DNA of 64,000 nucleotides from Mesorhizobium sp. B2-4-3 (GCF_006442815.1 NZ_VFVL01000012.1:1-64000), one strand, 5' to 3'; shown: positions 42,797 to 51,806, counted from the stretch's first letter. Notes: generated from the letters alone by a model not told the origin. Numbers and translations are program-made.

Positions 42797-43501
42797 ATGA
42801 ACTGGCTGCTGGACCTCACTCCCGACGAATGGAATGCGGTCCGGCTGTCGATCAAGGTGGCGACGGTGGCGATGATCGCCAGCCTGCCGCCCGGCATCCT
42901 GATAGCGCTCCTGCTTGCGCGGGGGCGTTTCTGGGGCAAGACCCTGCTCAACGGGCTGGTGCATCTGCCCTTGATCCTGCCGCCGGTGGTGACCGGCTAT
43001 CTGCTCTTGCTCACCTTCGGCCGGCGTGGCCCGGCCGGCGCCTTCCTTGCCGAGCATTTCGGCATCGTCTTTTCGTTCCGCTGGACGGGCGCGGCATTGG
43101 CTTGCGGGGTCATGGGCTTTCCGCTGATGGTGCGGGCTATCCGCCTCTCGATCGAGGCTGTAGATCGCAGAATCGAAGCGGCGGCCGGCACGCTCGGCGC
43201 CAATCCGCTCTGGGTGTTCGCCACCATCACGCTGCCGCTGATCCTGCCTGGCCTGATCGCCGGCGCGATCCTTTCCTTCGCCAAGGCGATGGGCGAATTC
43301 GGCGCCACCATCACCTTCGTCTCCAACATCCCCAACGAGACGCAGACACTGCCCTCGGCGATCTACACCTTCACGCAGGTGCCGGGTGGTGATGAAGGCG
43401 CGCTCAGGCTGACGCTGATCTCGATCGTCATCTCGATGGTCGCGCTCATCGCCTCGGAAGTGCTGGCGCGGCGGGTCGGCCCGCGGATGGACATCGAATG
43501 A
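42797..43501 (+). CDS. modB: Molybdate ABC transporter permease
   Basis: A 234-aa inner-membrane permease with about five to six helices. The cytoplasmic loop EAAAGTLGANPLWVFATITLPLI-type segment (about residues 130-150) is the EAA motif that docks onto the ATPase. It lies 22 bp after modA, and its TGA overlaps the modC ATG by four bases. Confidence 0.94.
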   Translation: MNWLLDLTPDEWNAVRLSIKVATVAMIASLPPGILIALLLARGRFWGKTLLNGLVHLPLILPPVVTGYLLLLTFGRRGPAGAFLAEHFGIVFSFRWTGAALACGVMGFPLMVRAIRLSIEAVDRRIEAAAGTLGANPLWVFATITLPLILPGLIAGAILSFAKAMGEFGATITFVSNIPNETQTLPSAIYTFTQVPGGDEGALRLTLISIVISMVALIASEVLARRVGPRMDIE

Positions 43502-44610
43502 CGCTCTCGGTCGACATCAGCCATCGCCTAGGCGATTTCGCCATGGAGGCGCGTTTCGAGAGCGCCGGCCGGCTGACGGCGCTGTTCGGGCCGTCGGGCT
43601 CGGGCAAGTCGACGCTGATCAACCTGATCGCGGGCCTGATCCGTCCGGACAAAGGCCGTATCTCGGTCGACGGCAATGTGCTGGTCGACACCGCCGCGCG
43701 CATCTTCGTGCCGATGCACAAGCGGCGGATCGGCATGGTGTTCCAGGACGCGCGGCTGTTCCCGCACATGAGCGTCGCCAACAATCTGCGCTACGGCCGC
43801 TGGTTCACGCCGGCATCCGAGCGCTACGCCAAGATGGATGCGGTGGTCGACCTGCTCGGCATCGGTCACTTGCTCGACCGGCGGCCGGCGAAACTGTCGG
43901 GCGGCGAAAAGCAGCGCGTCGCGATCGGCCGCGCGCTGCTCGCCAGCCCGAAACTGCTTTTGATGGACGAGCCGCTCGCCTCGCTCGACGAGGCGCGCAA
44001 GGCCGAGATCCTGCCCTATATCGAGCGGCTGCGCGACGAGACGAAGATCCCGATTGGCTATGTCAGCCATTCCGTCGCCGAGGTGGCGCGGCTGGCGAGC
44101 GACGTCGTGGTGTTTTCACAGGGCAAGGTCGCGGCCGCGGGCCCGACCGAGGCGATCATGCGGCGGCTCGACCTGTTGCCGGCGGAAGAGCGTGCCGAGG
44201 GGGGTGCCGTGCTCGACACCAAGGTTCTGCGTCACGACGAGGCCTTCGGCATGACGGTGCTTGCCTCGCAGGCCGGCGAGATCCGCGTGCCGAAACTTGC
44301 GCGGCCGGCCGGTGCTTCGGTTCGCATCCGCATCCGCGCCCGTGACGTGATGGTCGCCATCGAGAAACCCGCCGGCCTCAGCGCGCTCAACATCCTGGCG
44401 GGAACAATCGTCAACATGAAGCCGGGCGAGGGGCCCGAGGTCGAGATCGGCATCGATTGCCACGGCGCGGTTGTGGTCGCGCGGATCACCGAGCAATCGC
44501 GGCAGGCGCTTGGCCTCAGGCTGGGAAGCCAGGTCTTCGCGGTCATCAAGACGGTGAGCTTCGATCGCGCAAACACCGGCGCCGGCCTGCCGGCCGAAGC
44601 CGACGTTTGA
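43498..44610 (+). CDS. modC: Molybdate ABC transporter ATP-binding protein
   Basis: 370 aa: Walker A FGPSGSGKST (about residues 31-40), signature KLSGGEKQRVAIGRAL, Walker B LLLMDEPLASLD and switch His in YVSHSVAE. The C-terminal 75 residues are a TOBE/Mop regulatory domain (ALNILAGTIVNMKPGEGPEV). It drives molybdate import, and the TOBE part can give feedback inhibition by molybdate. It overlaps modB by ATGA. No terminator was seen before the modE-type promoter. Confidence 0.95.
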   Translation: MTLSVDISHRLGDFAMEARFESAGRLTALFGPSGSGKSTLINLIAGLIRPDKGRISVDGNVLVDTAARIFVPMHKRRIGMVFQDARLFPHMSVANNLRYGRWFTPASERYAKMDAVVDLLGIGHLLDRRPAKLSGGEKQRVAIGRALLASPKLLLMDEPLASLDEARKAEILPYIERLRDETKIPIGYVSHSVAEVARLASDVVVFSQGKVAAAGPTEAIMRRLDLLPAEERAEGGAVLDTKVLRHDEAFGMTVLASQAGEIRVPKLARPAGASVRIRIRARDVMVAIEKPAGLSALNILAGTIVNMKPGEGPEVEIGIDCHGAVVVARITEQSRQALGLRLGSQVFAVIKTVSFDRANTGAGLPAEADV

Positions 44611-44625
44611 GGCGCTCGATCACGT

Positions 44626-44648
44626 CGCTATGTATATTTGGAATAGCG
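44626..44648. promoter_or_regulatory. ModE-type palindrome before the modE-like gene
   Basis: CGCTAT (44626-44631), an 11-bp AT-rich spacer and ATAGCG (44643-44648) match the ModE operator core. It lies 50 bp before the modE-like start, so autoregulation is likely. Confidence 0.65.
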
Positions 44649-44698
44649 CTTCCTTCGCATAGAGACTATTGTCGTGCCGTGGAATCCGAGGAGATGAA

Positions 44699-45040
44699 AT
44701 GCCGTCGCTCAGCCTGCGGATAAATCTCGACCCCGACGGCCGGATCGGCCCGGGCAAGATCGAACTTCTGGAGCAGATCGCCGCCTTCGGCTCGATCTCG
44801 GCCGCGGCGCGCGGCATGGAGATGTCCTACAAGCATGCCTGGGATCTGGTCGAGGACATGAACCGCGTGTTCGGCAAGCCGCTGGTCGCGGCGCAGACCG
44901 GTGGCCGCAAAGGCGGCGGCGCGCAACTGACACCGGCGGGTTTGGCGGTCGTCAGCCGGTTTCGCGCCATAGAGCGAGCCGCTTCATCGGCCGCCGCCAT
45001 CCATATGCAGGCCCTGCAGGCGGAGATCGATGCCGGATGA
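44699..45040 (+). CDS. ModE-type winged-helix regulator lacking TOBE domains
   Basis: 113 aa. The whole protein is the ModE/LysR-like N-terminal winged helix: RIGPGKIELLEQIAAFGSIS (residues 14-33), SYKHAWDLVEDMN and GGRKGGGAQLTPAG are standard ModE DNA-binding segments. Escherichia coli ModE is 262 aa with two C-terminal TOBE domains; none is present here. GAGGAG sets the ATG at 44699. It follows modABC on the same strand and should control molybdate uptake; how it senses molybdate without TOBE is open. Confidence 0.88.
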   Translation: MPSLSLRINLDPDGRIGPGKIELLEQIAAFGSISAAARGMEMSYKHAWDLVEDMNRVFGKPLVAAQTGGRKGGGAQLTPAGLAVVSRFRAIERAASSAAAIHMQALQAEIDAG

Positions 45041-45168
45041 GGCAGTAGGCAGTAGGCAGTAGGGGTATGATGTCCTGGATGCTCGATGCAAACGAAATCG
45101 AGGCCTCTAATCGCCTCCCATTATTTTAATTTTACTGCCTATTCCCTACTGCCTAATCCCTAATCCCC
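45040..45168. repeat. Inverted GGCAGTAGG-type repeat between modE-like gene and cobF
   Basis: The left end has three tandem GGCAGTA units (45041-45061) ending AGGGG, and the right end has TACTGCCTATTCCCTACTGC CTAATCCC TAATCCCC (45133-45168), its degenerate reverse complement. The intervening sequence is AT-rich (TTATTTTAATTTTA). The element abuts the modE-like TGA and supplies the last two codons and stop of cobF. Confidence 0.75.
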
Positions 45169-45924
45169 AAATTTCTTCAGCAGATAGGTGTCCATGATCC
45201 AGCCCTTCTTTCGGCGGGCTTCCTCGCGAACCCTTTCGATTTCGGCGCTGACATCGCCCAGCCGGCCGGAGATGACGATCTCGTCCGCTGTGCCGAGATA
45301 GGCGCCCCACTGGATGAGGACGTCCTGGTCGGCAAGCGTGTTGAAGGCGCATTTGCCGTCGAGCATGACTATGGTCGAGCCGGCATTGGCAGCCAGGCCT
45401 TCCTCGGTCAACCGCCGGCCGGTGGTGACCAGGATCGAATCGCCGATTCGGTTGAGCGCGGTCGCGTGGGCGGCGGCCAGCGCCTGGATCGCGGTGATGC
45501 CGGGGATGACTTCGAGCTCGAAACCGACATTGCCTCTGAGGCGAACGCGTTCGAGGATACGCAGCGCGCTGTCATAGAGCGACGGATCGCCCCAGATCAG
45601 GAAGGCGCCGCAGCCGTCTTCGGCAAGCTCGTCGCGTATCAGGGCTTCATAGATCTCGGCGATCGCCTCGTGCCAGTCGTCGACGGTTGTCCGGTAAGAC
45701 GATGTCGGCTCGGCCCGCACCGGCACCTCGAACTCGACGCGGCGCGACTTCGGATTGGTGACGAAGCGGTCGCATATCTGCCGGCGCAGATCGGCAAGAT
45801 CGTTCTTCTTCGCTCCCTTGTCGGGAATGAACAGCACGTCGGCGCGGTTCAGGCCGTTGATGGCCTGCACCGTCATGTGGTCGGGATTGCCGGCGCCGAT
45901 GCCGATGACGAGAAGCTTGCGCAT
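45160..45924 (-). CDS. cobF: Precorrin-6A synthase (deacetylating)
   Basis: A 254-aa tetrapyrrole methylase: LVIGIGAGNPDHMTVQAING (residues 4-23), GDPSLYDSALRILER, EVIPGITAIQALAAAHATAL and the C-terminal WIMDTYLLKKFG are all CobF features. It methylates precorrin-5 at C-1 with loss of acetate, in aerobic cobalamin synthesis. GGAG precedes ATG 45924. No other cob genes and no cobalamin riboswitch are nearby, so this cobF is separated from the rest of the pathway. The last codons lie in a repeat. Confidence 0.93.
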   Translation of the reverse strand: MRKLLVIGIGAGNPDHMTVQAINGLNRADVLFIPDKGAKKNDLADLRRQICDRFVTNPKSRRVEFEVPVRAEPTSSYRTTVDDWHEAIAEIYEALIRDELAEDGCGAFLIWGDPSLYDSALRILERVRLRGNVGFELEVIPGITAIQALAAAHATALNRIGDSILVTTGRRLTEEGLAANAGSTIVMLDGKCAFNTLADQDVLIQWGAYLGTADEIVISGRLGDVSAEIERVREEARRKKGWIMDTYLLKKFGD

Positions 45925-46051
45925 GGCGATCTCCTGCCCGATCGGCGGCGCGGTGTCCAGAAGTCCCGGTGCCCGATGACGAAGGGCTTTGAAACGGCGC
46001 GCTGAAACGGTAGATGAAAAGACGCCCGGTATCGCCGTCGAGGAGGGGTCC

Positions 46052-47065
46052 ATGTTACGCATCGTACTGACCGCAGCGCTGGCGATCATCGCCGCTCCGG
46101 CCTTCGCCAATGATTCCGTCGCCGAGCTCGGCACCGGCGGGCTGATCCTGTCGCGCAGCGACGCGGTCGCGATGCAAAGCGAGGACCTGTTCATCTCGCC
46201 GGAGAAGGTGACGGTCGACTATGTGTTCCGCAACAACACCGACAAGGATGTCAGCTCCGTCGTCGCGTTCCCGATGCCCGACATCGAGGGCGATCCGAAC
46301 GAGATGCCGGCGATCCCGGAGGCACAGAGCGACAATTTCCTCGGCTTCGAGGTGACGATCGACGGCGTCGACGCGAAGCCTCAGCTCGAGCAAAAGGCGC
46401 TGGCGCTCGGCATCGACATCACCGCCGACCTCAAGGCGCAGAACGTGCCGCTCTATCCGTTCGGCGATGCCGCCAAGGCGGCGCTGGCGAAGCTGCCCAA
46501 GGATGTCGCCGAGGATTGGGAAAACCGTGGCATCATCATCGAGGATACCGCCGATGACGGCTCGGGCATGAAAACCGCCTATGCGCCGTTCTGGCAATTG
46601 CGCTCGACCTATTGGTGGCGTTCGACCTTCCCGGCCAACAAGGAAGTCCATGTCTCGCACCGCTACAAGCCAAGCGTCGGCGGCACTTCCTCGGTCAGCT
46701 TCTTCTATGACGGCCAGTTCCAGGGCCAGTATGCGGCCTACAAGACCCGCTATTGCATGGACGGCGCGTTCGAGAACGCGGTCCGCAAGGCGGCCAAGGC
46801 AAATCCGGACGGCTACCCGAAATATTACGAGAGCCGGATCGCCTATATCCTGACCACGGGGGGGAATTGGGCCTCCGGCAATATCGGCAATTTCAAGCTG
46901 ACGATCGACAAGGGCAGCCCCAAGAACCTCGTCTCCTTCTGCGGCGACAATGTCAAAAAGGTCGGACCGACGACGTTCGAGATCACGGCCAAGGATTTCT
47001 ATCCCGAGCACGACATCGACATCCTGCTGCTGGAGCCGTCGGACAATGGCGGGAATGGCGGCTGA
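46052..47065 (+). CDS. DUF4424 family exported protein
   Basis: 337 aa with a clear signal peptide (MLRIVLTAALAIIAAPAFAN, cleavage about residue 19). The mature sequence NDSVAELGTGGLILSRSD, VDYVFRNNTDKDVSSVVAFP is typical of DUF4424, a periplasmic family of unknown function. GAGGAGGGG directs ATG 46052. The stop overlaps the folA start (TGATG), so the two are translationally coupled, although no functional link is known. Confidence 0.88.
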   Translation: MLRIVLTAALAIIAAPAFANDSVAELGTGGLILSRSDAVAMQSEDLFISPEKVTVDYVFRNNTDKDVSSVVAFPMPDIEGDPNEMPAIPEAQSDNFLGFEVTIDGVDAKPQLEQKALALGIDITADLKAQNVPLYPFGDAAKAALAKLPKDVAEDWENRGIIIEDTADDGSGMKTAYAPFWQLRSTYWWRSTFPANKEVHVSHRYKPSVGGTSSVSFFYDGQFQGQYAAYKTRYCMDGAFENAVRKAAKANPDGYPKYYESRIAYILTTGGNWASGNIGNFKLTIDKGSPKNLVSFCGDNVKKVGPTTFEITAKDFYPEHDIDILLLEPSDNGGNGG

Positions 47066-47583
47066 TGGACATCGCGATCTATGTCGCCATCGCCGAAAAC
47101 GGCGTGATCGGACGCGAAGGCGGCCTGCCGTGGCGGCTTTCCACCGATCTCAAGCGGTTCAAGGCCGACACGATGGGCAAGCCGATCATTATGGGCCGCA
47201 AGACCTATGAAGGCATCGGCCGGCCGCTGCCCGGCCGTCTCAACATCGTGGTGACGCGCGACAAGGCCTGGCGCGCCGAGGGCATCGAGGTGGCCCACTC
47301 GCTGGATGACGCGATCGCGCTGGCCAGGGTGCGCGGCCGCTGCATGGCGGGAGCGGAGGAGATCTGCGTGGTCGGCGGCGGCGAGATCTACGCCCAGGCT
47401 TTGCCGCTCGCCGACCGGCTGCATGTGACCCATGTGCTGGCCAGCGTCGATGGCGACGCGCATTTTCCGCCGATCGACCCAAGCATCTGGCAAGTCGTCG
47501 ACGCCGAGGATTTTCCTGCCGGCGAGAAAGACAGCCACGCCACGCGTTACACGGTTTACGAGCGCCGACGCGACGATCGCTGA
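47065..47583 (+). CDS. folA: Dihydrofolate reductase
   Basis: 172 aa. IYVAIAENGVIGREGGLPWR (residues 5-24) with the following LSTDLKRFK is the DHFR substrate/NADPH site; IIMGRKTYEGIGRPLPGRLN and VVGGGEIYAQAL complete the fold. It reduces dihydrofolate made by ThyA. The ATG overlaps the DUF4424 stop. Confidence 0.95.
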   Translation: MDIAIYVAIAENGVIGREGGLPWRLSTDLKRFKADTMGKPIIMGRKTYEGIGRPLPGRLNIVVTRDKAWRAEGIEVAHSLDDAIALARVRGRCMAGAEEICVVGGGEIYAQALPLADRLHVTHVLASVDGDAHFPPIDPSIWQVVDAEDFPAGEKDSHATRYTVYERRRDDR

Positions 47584-47686
47584 CGACGACAAAGGGTCGC
47601 TACCGATCCAAATCGCACGGGGACGACGGCACATCGCGTTGAAAGCGGGTCAAGGCGTCCCTATAGAAGAACGGTGTTGCAGCGGC

Positions 47687-47706
47687 GCGCGTCCAACCGG
47701 ACGCGC
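47687..47706. other. GC-rich hairpin after folA
   Basis: GCGCGTCC (47687-47694), AACC, GGACGCGC (47699-47706) form a perfect 8-bp stem without a U-run, about 100 bp after folA. It may be a weak or processing hairpin. The 247-bp gap between folA and hflK otherwise holds only the palindrome at 47736-47782. Confidence 0.45.
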
Positions 47707-47735
47707 AAGAGGCCGCCGTAATACTTTGATTTTGG

Positions 47736-47782
47736 CGCATGATTCCTTTTCGAAAACCGATATGGGTTTTCCGGGTCATGCG
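47736..47782. repeat. Rhizobial intergenic palindrome (CGCATGATTCC type)
   Basis: CGCATGA (47736-47742) pairs with TCATGCG (47776-47782), with GAAAACC (47752-47758) and GGTTTTC (47764-47770) as an inner stem. Elements with GCATGATC...GAAAACCGG...GGGATCATGC are very common in Rhizobiales (from memory). It sits 48 bp before hflK, in its promoter or leader. Confidence 0.8.
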
Positions 47783-47830
47783 TTAGGATTGCGCCGCAAG
47801 GCCTGAGGGAACCGGAGCGAAAGGACATTC

Positions 47831-48946
47831 ATGCCCTGGAACGACAAGAGCGGTGGCGGCGGCCCATGGGGCGGCGGCGGCAATCAGGGGCCCTGGGGGC
47901 AGGGACCGAAAGGGCCAAGCGGCCCGCAGGGTTCGCCCCCCGATCTTGAGGATATCATCCGCCGCGGCCAGGACAGGCTGCGGCGTGCGCTTCCCGGCGG
48001 CGGCGGCGCGAGCCCGGCCGTGCTCGGGCTGATCGCGCTGGCCCTCATCGTGCTGTGGGCCTTCAAGGCGATCTACACCGTGCAGCCCGATGAAGTTGCG
48101 GTAGAACTGCGCTTCGGCCAGCCGAAGACCGAGCTTTCGCAGCCAGGCCTGCATTTCCATTGGTGGCCGATCGAAACGGTCGAAACCGCCAAGATCTCCG
48201 AGCAGCTCGTCAGCGTCGGCGGCGGCTCGAGCAGCGGCTCCGGGCTGATGCTCTCCGGCGACCAGAACATCGTCAACGTGCAGTTCTCGGTGGCCTACCA
48301 GGTCTCCGATCCCAAAGCCTATCTGTTCGACGTTTCAGATCCCGACGGCATGCTGGCCCAGGTCGCCGAGAGCGCCATGCGCGAAGTCGTCGGCCGGCGG
48401 CCGGCGCAGGACATCTTCCGCGACGATCGCCAGGGTATCGCAACCGGGGTGCGCGAGATCATCCAGGGCACGCTAGACGGCTACAAGACCGGTCTCCAGG
48501 TCAACGCGGTCTCGATCGAGGACGCGGCACCGCCGCGTGAGGTGGCCGACGCGTTCGACGAGGTGCAGCGCGCCGAGCAGGACGAGGACAAGTTCGTCGA
48601 GCAGGCCAACCAGTATTCCAACCAGAAGCTCGGCCAGGCGCGCGGCCAGGCGGCGCAGGTCCGCGAAGATGCCGCGGCCTACAAGAACCGCGTCGTGCAG
48701 GAGGCGGAAGGCGAGGCGCAGCGCTTCATCTCCGTTTACAACGAATACGCGAAGGCGCCCGACGTCACGCGCAAGCGCCTTTACCTCGAAACCATGGAGA
48801 AGATCCTGAAGGACTCCAACAAGGTCGTCGTCGAGCAGGGCAATGGTCAGGGCGTGCTGCCTTACCTGCCGCTGCCGGCATTGCAGCCGAAAGCGCAGCC
48901 GGCGCCGGCCCCTCTGGGCGGCGTCACGACGGGAGGTAACCAGTGA
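47831..48946 (+). CDS. hflK: FtsH protease modulator HflK
   Basis: 371 aa: a Gly/Pro-rich cytosolic N-terminus (residues 1-60), one transmembrane helix (about 62-80), then a SPFH/band-7 domain in the periplasm (YTVQPDEVAVELRFGQPKTE, EVVGRRPAQDIF) and a helical region. With HflC it forms the large cage around FtsH that controls membrane-protein degradation. AAAGGAC precedes the ATG. Its TGA overlaps the hflC ATG. Confidence 0.94.
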   Translation: MPWNDKSGGGGPWGGGGNQGPWGQGPKGPSGPQGSPPDLEDIIRRGQDRLRRALPGGGGASPAVLGLIALALIVLWAFKAIYTVQPDEVAVELRFGQPKTELSQPGLHFHWWPIETVETAKISEQLVSVGGGSSSGSGLMLSGDQNIVNVQFSVAYQVSDPKAYLFDVSDPDGMLAQVAESAMREVVGRRPAQDIFRDDRQGIATGVREIIQGTLDGYKTGLQVNAVSIEDAAPPREVADAFDEVQRAEQDEDKFVEQANQYSNQKLGQARGQAAQVREDAAAYKNRVVQEAEGEAQRFISVYNEYAKAPDVTRKRLYLETMEKILKDSNKVVVEQGNGQGVLPYLPLPALQPKAQPAPAPLGGVTTGGNQ

Positions 48947-49887
48947 TGGCCAACCGGCTTCCCATCGTCGCCGTCATCGCGGCTGTCCTTCTGTTCCTGC
49001 TCTATTCCTCCGTGTTCGTGGTCAATGCCGGCCAGCAGGCGATCGTGCTCAGGTTCGGCGAGATCATCGACGTCAAGAACGAGCCCGGCATCTACTTCAA
49101 GGCGCCGTTCGCCTTCTTCGATGCCGACAGCGTGCAGATGGTCGAGAAGCGGGTGATGCGCTTCGATCTCGACAATATCCGCGTCCAGGTCTCGGGCGGC
49201 AAGTTCTACGAGGTCGACGCCTTCATCGCCTACCGCATCTCGGATCCGCGCACCTTCCGCGCGGCGGTGTCCGGTCAGGTTGAACTGGCCGAGGCGCGGC
49301 TCAGGACGCGTCTCGATGCGGCGCTGCGCCGTGTCTACGGCCTGCGCGACTTCGAAGCCGCTCTTTCGGAAGAGCGCGGCAATATGATGCGCGAGGTGCG
49401 CGATCAGCTTCGTCCCGACGCGACCTCGCTCGGCCTCGACATCGAGGACGTGCGCATCCGCCGGACCGATCTGACGGCGGAGGTCTCGCAGCAGACCTAT
49501 GACCGCATGAAGGCCGAGCGCCTGGCGGAAGCCGAGCGTCTGAGAGCCCGCGGCAACGAGGCGGCGCAGCGCATCAGGGCGCGAGCCGACCGCGAGGTCG
49601 TCGAGATCGTTGCCGAGGCGCAGAAGGAATCGGAAATCCTGCGCGGCGAGGGCGAGGCGCAACGCAGCGCGACCTTCGCGGACGCCTATAAGCGCGATCC
49701 GGCCTTCTTCGATTTCTATCGCTCGATGAACGCCTATGGCACGGCGTTGGACAGCACCGGAACGACGATGGTGCTCTCGCCCGAATCCGAGTTCTTCCGC
49801 TATTTCCGCGATCCGGACAGCAAGCCCGGGCCGGCACCTGCCGCGCCTGCGACGCCACCTGCAACGCAACCCGGCACCGCCCAGTAG
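48946..49887 (+). CDS. hflC: FtsH protease modulator HflC
   Basis: 313 aa with an N-terminal transmembrane helix (IVAVIAAVLLFLLYSSVFVV) and a band-7 domain (NAGQQAIVLRFGEIIDVKNE), then a charged coiled coil (MKAERLAEAERLRARGNEAA). The C-terminal tail is Pro/Ala-rich. ATG 48946 has GGGAGGT 8 nt upstream and overlaps the hflK stop; a GTG three bases earlier is less likely. Partner of HflK. Confidence 0.94.
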   Translation: MANRLPIVAVIAAVLLFLLYSSVFVVNAGQQAIVLRFGEIIDVKNEPGIYFKAPFAFFDADSVQMVEKRVMRFDLDNIRVQVSGGKFYEVDAFIAYRISDPRTFRAAVSGQVELAEARLRTRLDAALRRVYGLRDFEAALSEERGNMMREVRDQLRPDATSLGLDIEDVRIRRTDLTAEVSQQTYDRMKAERLAEAERLRARGNEAAQRIRARADREVVEIVAEAQKESEILRGEGEAQRSATFADAYKRDPAFFDFYRSMNAYGTALDSTGTTMVLSPESEFFRYFRDPDSKPGPAPAAPATPPATQPGTAQ

Positions 49888-49893
49888 CGGGCG

Positions 49894-50079
49894 GTGCAGG
49901 ATTTTCTGGCGGCAATCGGCCTGGTCCTCGTGATCGAAGGGCTGGTCTATGGAGGGTTTCCGGCTTTGGCCCGGAAGCTCGCTACTGAAGTGCTGTCTGT
50001 GCCGGAAAATGTGCTGCGGATCGGCGGGCTGGCGGCGATCGCCATCGGCGTCGCCATCGTCTGGCTGGTCCGCGGTTGA
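49894..50079 (+). CDS. DUF2065 family small membrane protein
   Basis: 61 aa, two transmembrane segments (FLAAIGLVLVIEGLVYGGF; IGGLAAIAIGVAIVWLVRG), matching DUF2065 (YjeT-like), which is usually encoded beside hflKC. It starts with GTG 6 bp after hflC. The function is unknown; the position suggests a role with HflKC or DegP. Confidence 0.85.
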   Translation: MQDFLAAIGLVLVIEGLVYGGFPALARKLATEVLSVPENVLRIGGLAAIAIGVAIVWLVRG

Positions 50080-50224
50080 TGAAATTCCTTGGTGCCGAAG
50101 CGATTGACGATTTATCTTCCGCCGATAGCTATAGCCGCAAACGTGCCTTATTTCTTGCCAACATGAATTGGACAGGCGCCTTTGCGGATGCGCCGTTCCT
50201 TTTCTGAAACACCGGGAGGCCACG

Positions 50225-51742
50225 ATGATATCCGACACCCTGTTGCGCGCGGCGCGGCGCACCTTTTTCGCCGGCGCCACGGCATTCGCAGTCGGCATTG
50301 TCGCCGTTCCGTCCTTCGTCACGCCGACGATCGCCTCCGACGGACCGCCTTCGGTCGCAGATCTGGCCGAGCGCCTGCTTGGCGCGGTGGTCAACATCTC
50401 GACCTCGCAGACGGTCAAAGGCACGGAAGGGCCGGGCGCGGTGCCGATGCCGCAGCTGCCCGAGGGCTCCCCGTTCCAGGACTTCTTCGACGATTTCTTC
50501 AAGAACCGTGGCGGCGACAAGGGCGGTGCCGCGCAGAAAGTGCAGTCGCTCGGCTCCGGCTTCGTCGTCGACGCCGAGCAGGGCATCGTGGTGACCAACA
50601 ACCACGTCATCGCCGATGCCGACGATATCGAAGTCAATTTCTCCGATGGCATCACGCTGAAGGCGACGCTGGTCGGCACCGACACCAAGACCGATGTCGC
50701 GGTGCTGAAGGTCGACCCCAAGGGCCACAAGCTGACGGCGGTGAAATTCGGCGATTCCACCAAGATGCGCGTCGGCGACTGGGTGATGGCGATCGGCAAT
50801 CCGTTCGGCCTGGGCGGAACGGTGACGGTCGGCATCGTCTCGGCGCGCAACCGCGACATCAATTCCGGCCCCTATGACGATTTCATCCAGACCGACGCCG
50901 CCATCAACCGCGGCAATTCCGGCGGCCCGCTGTTCGACGCCGAGGGCGAGGTCATCGGCATCAACACGGCGATCATCTCGCCGTCGGGCGGGTCGATCGG
51001 CATCGGTTTCTCCATCCCCTCGCAGCTTGCCGCCGGCGTCGTCGACCAGCTTCGCCAGTTTGGCGAGACGCGGCGCGGCTGGCTTGGCGTGCGCATCCAG
51101 CCGGTGACGGCGGACATCGCCGAAAGCCTCGGCATGGCGACCGCCAAGGGCGCGCTGGTGGCCGGCGTCATCAAGGGCGGGCCGGTCGACAACGGGTCGG
51201 TGCAGGCCGGCGACGTCATCATCAAGTTCGACGGCAAGGATATCCATGAAATGCGCGACCTGCCGCGTGTCGTGGCCGAAAGCCCGGTCGGCAAGGCGGT
51301 CGACGTCGTCATCGTGCGCAAGGGCGTCGAGCAGACCGTCAAGGTGACGCTCGGACGGCTGGAGGACGGCGAGAAGCTGGCCAGCGGCGAGAACGGCAAC
51401 ACCGACCAGGACAAGGGCGACAAGGCGGCGCCTCCGGTATCGACTGCTTCGGTGCTCGGCATGACGGTCGGCGAACTCAACGATCAGACGCGGCAGAAGT
51501 TCGGCATCGGGGCCGATGTGTCCGGCGTGGTCATCACCGATGTCGCCAAGGATTCGGCGGCGGCCGAGCGCGGCATCCAGCCCGGCGAGGTGATCACCGA
51601 GATCGCGCAGGAATCGGTCGGCACGCCGAAGGACGTGATGGACCGGATCGGCGCATTGAAGGAGCAGGGCCGCAAGAACGCGCTCTTGATGCTGGCGTCG
51701 AAGACCGGCGAGTTGCGCTTCGTCACGATCCGGATGGATTGA
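50225..51742 (+). CDS. degP: Periplasmic Do-like serine endoprotease (DegP/DegQ)
   Basis: 505 aa. A signal sequence (about residues 1-38, cleavage near TIASDG) precedes a trypsin-like domain with His in VVTNNHVI, Asp in KTDVAVLKVD and Ser in AINRGNSGGPLFD, then two PDZ domains (RRGWLGVRIQPVTADIAESL; VSGVVITDVAKDSAAAERGI). It degrades or refolds misfolded periplasmic proteins. GGGAGG sets ATG 50225. It has a 145-bp gap after DUF2065, so it may have its own promoter. A strong terminator follows. Confidence 0.94.
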   Translation: MISDTLLRAARRTFFAGATAFAVGIVAVPSFVTPTIASDGPPSVADLAERLLGAVVNISTSQTVKGTEGPGAVPMPQLPEGSPFQDFFDDFFKNRGGDKGGAAQKVQSLGSGFVVDAEQGIVVTNNHVIADADDIEVNFSDGITLKATLVGTDTKTDVAVLKVDPKGHKLTAVKFGDSTKMRVGDWVMAIGNPFGLGGTVTVGIVSARNRDINSGPYDDFIQTDAAINRGNSGGPLFDAEGEVIGINTAIISPSGGSIGIGFSIPSQLAAGVVDQLRQFGETRRGWLGVRIQPVTADIAESLGMATAKGALVAGVIKGGPVDNGSVQAGDVIIKFDGKDIHEMRDLPRVVAESPVGKAVDVVIVRKGVEQTVKVTLGRLEDGEKLASGENGNTDQDKGDKAAPPVSTASVLGMTVGELNDQTRQKFGIGADVSGVVITDVAKDSAAAERGIQPGEVITEIAQESVGTPKDVMDRIGALKEQGRKNALLMLASKTGELRFVTIRMD

Positions 51743-51781
51743 GTCCGGAAAGGCACCCAACTAACTGAACTTCAACGAAGT

Positions 51782-51806
51782 GGGCGGCTAGCGAGCCGCC
51801 CTTTTT
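51782..51806 (+). terminator. Rho-independent terminator of degP
   Basis: GGGCGGCT (51782-51789), AGCG, AGCCGCCC (51794-51801), TTTTT (51802-51806). The stem overlaps the stop codon of the convergent GNAT gene, so the end of that gene is part of the terminator. Confidence 0.92.

Noticed and set aside
45160..45924. Cobalamin riboswitch near cobF
   Set aside because: No B12-box-like sequence was seen upstream of cobF.
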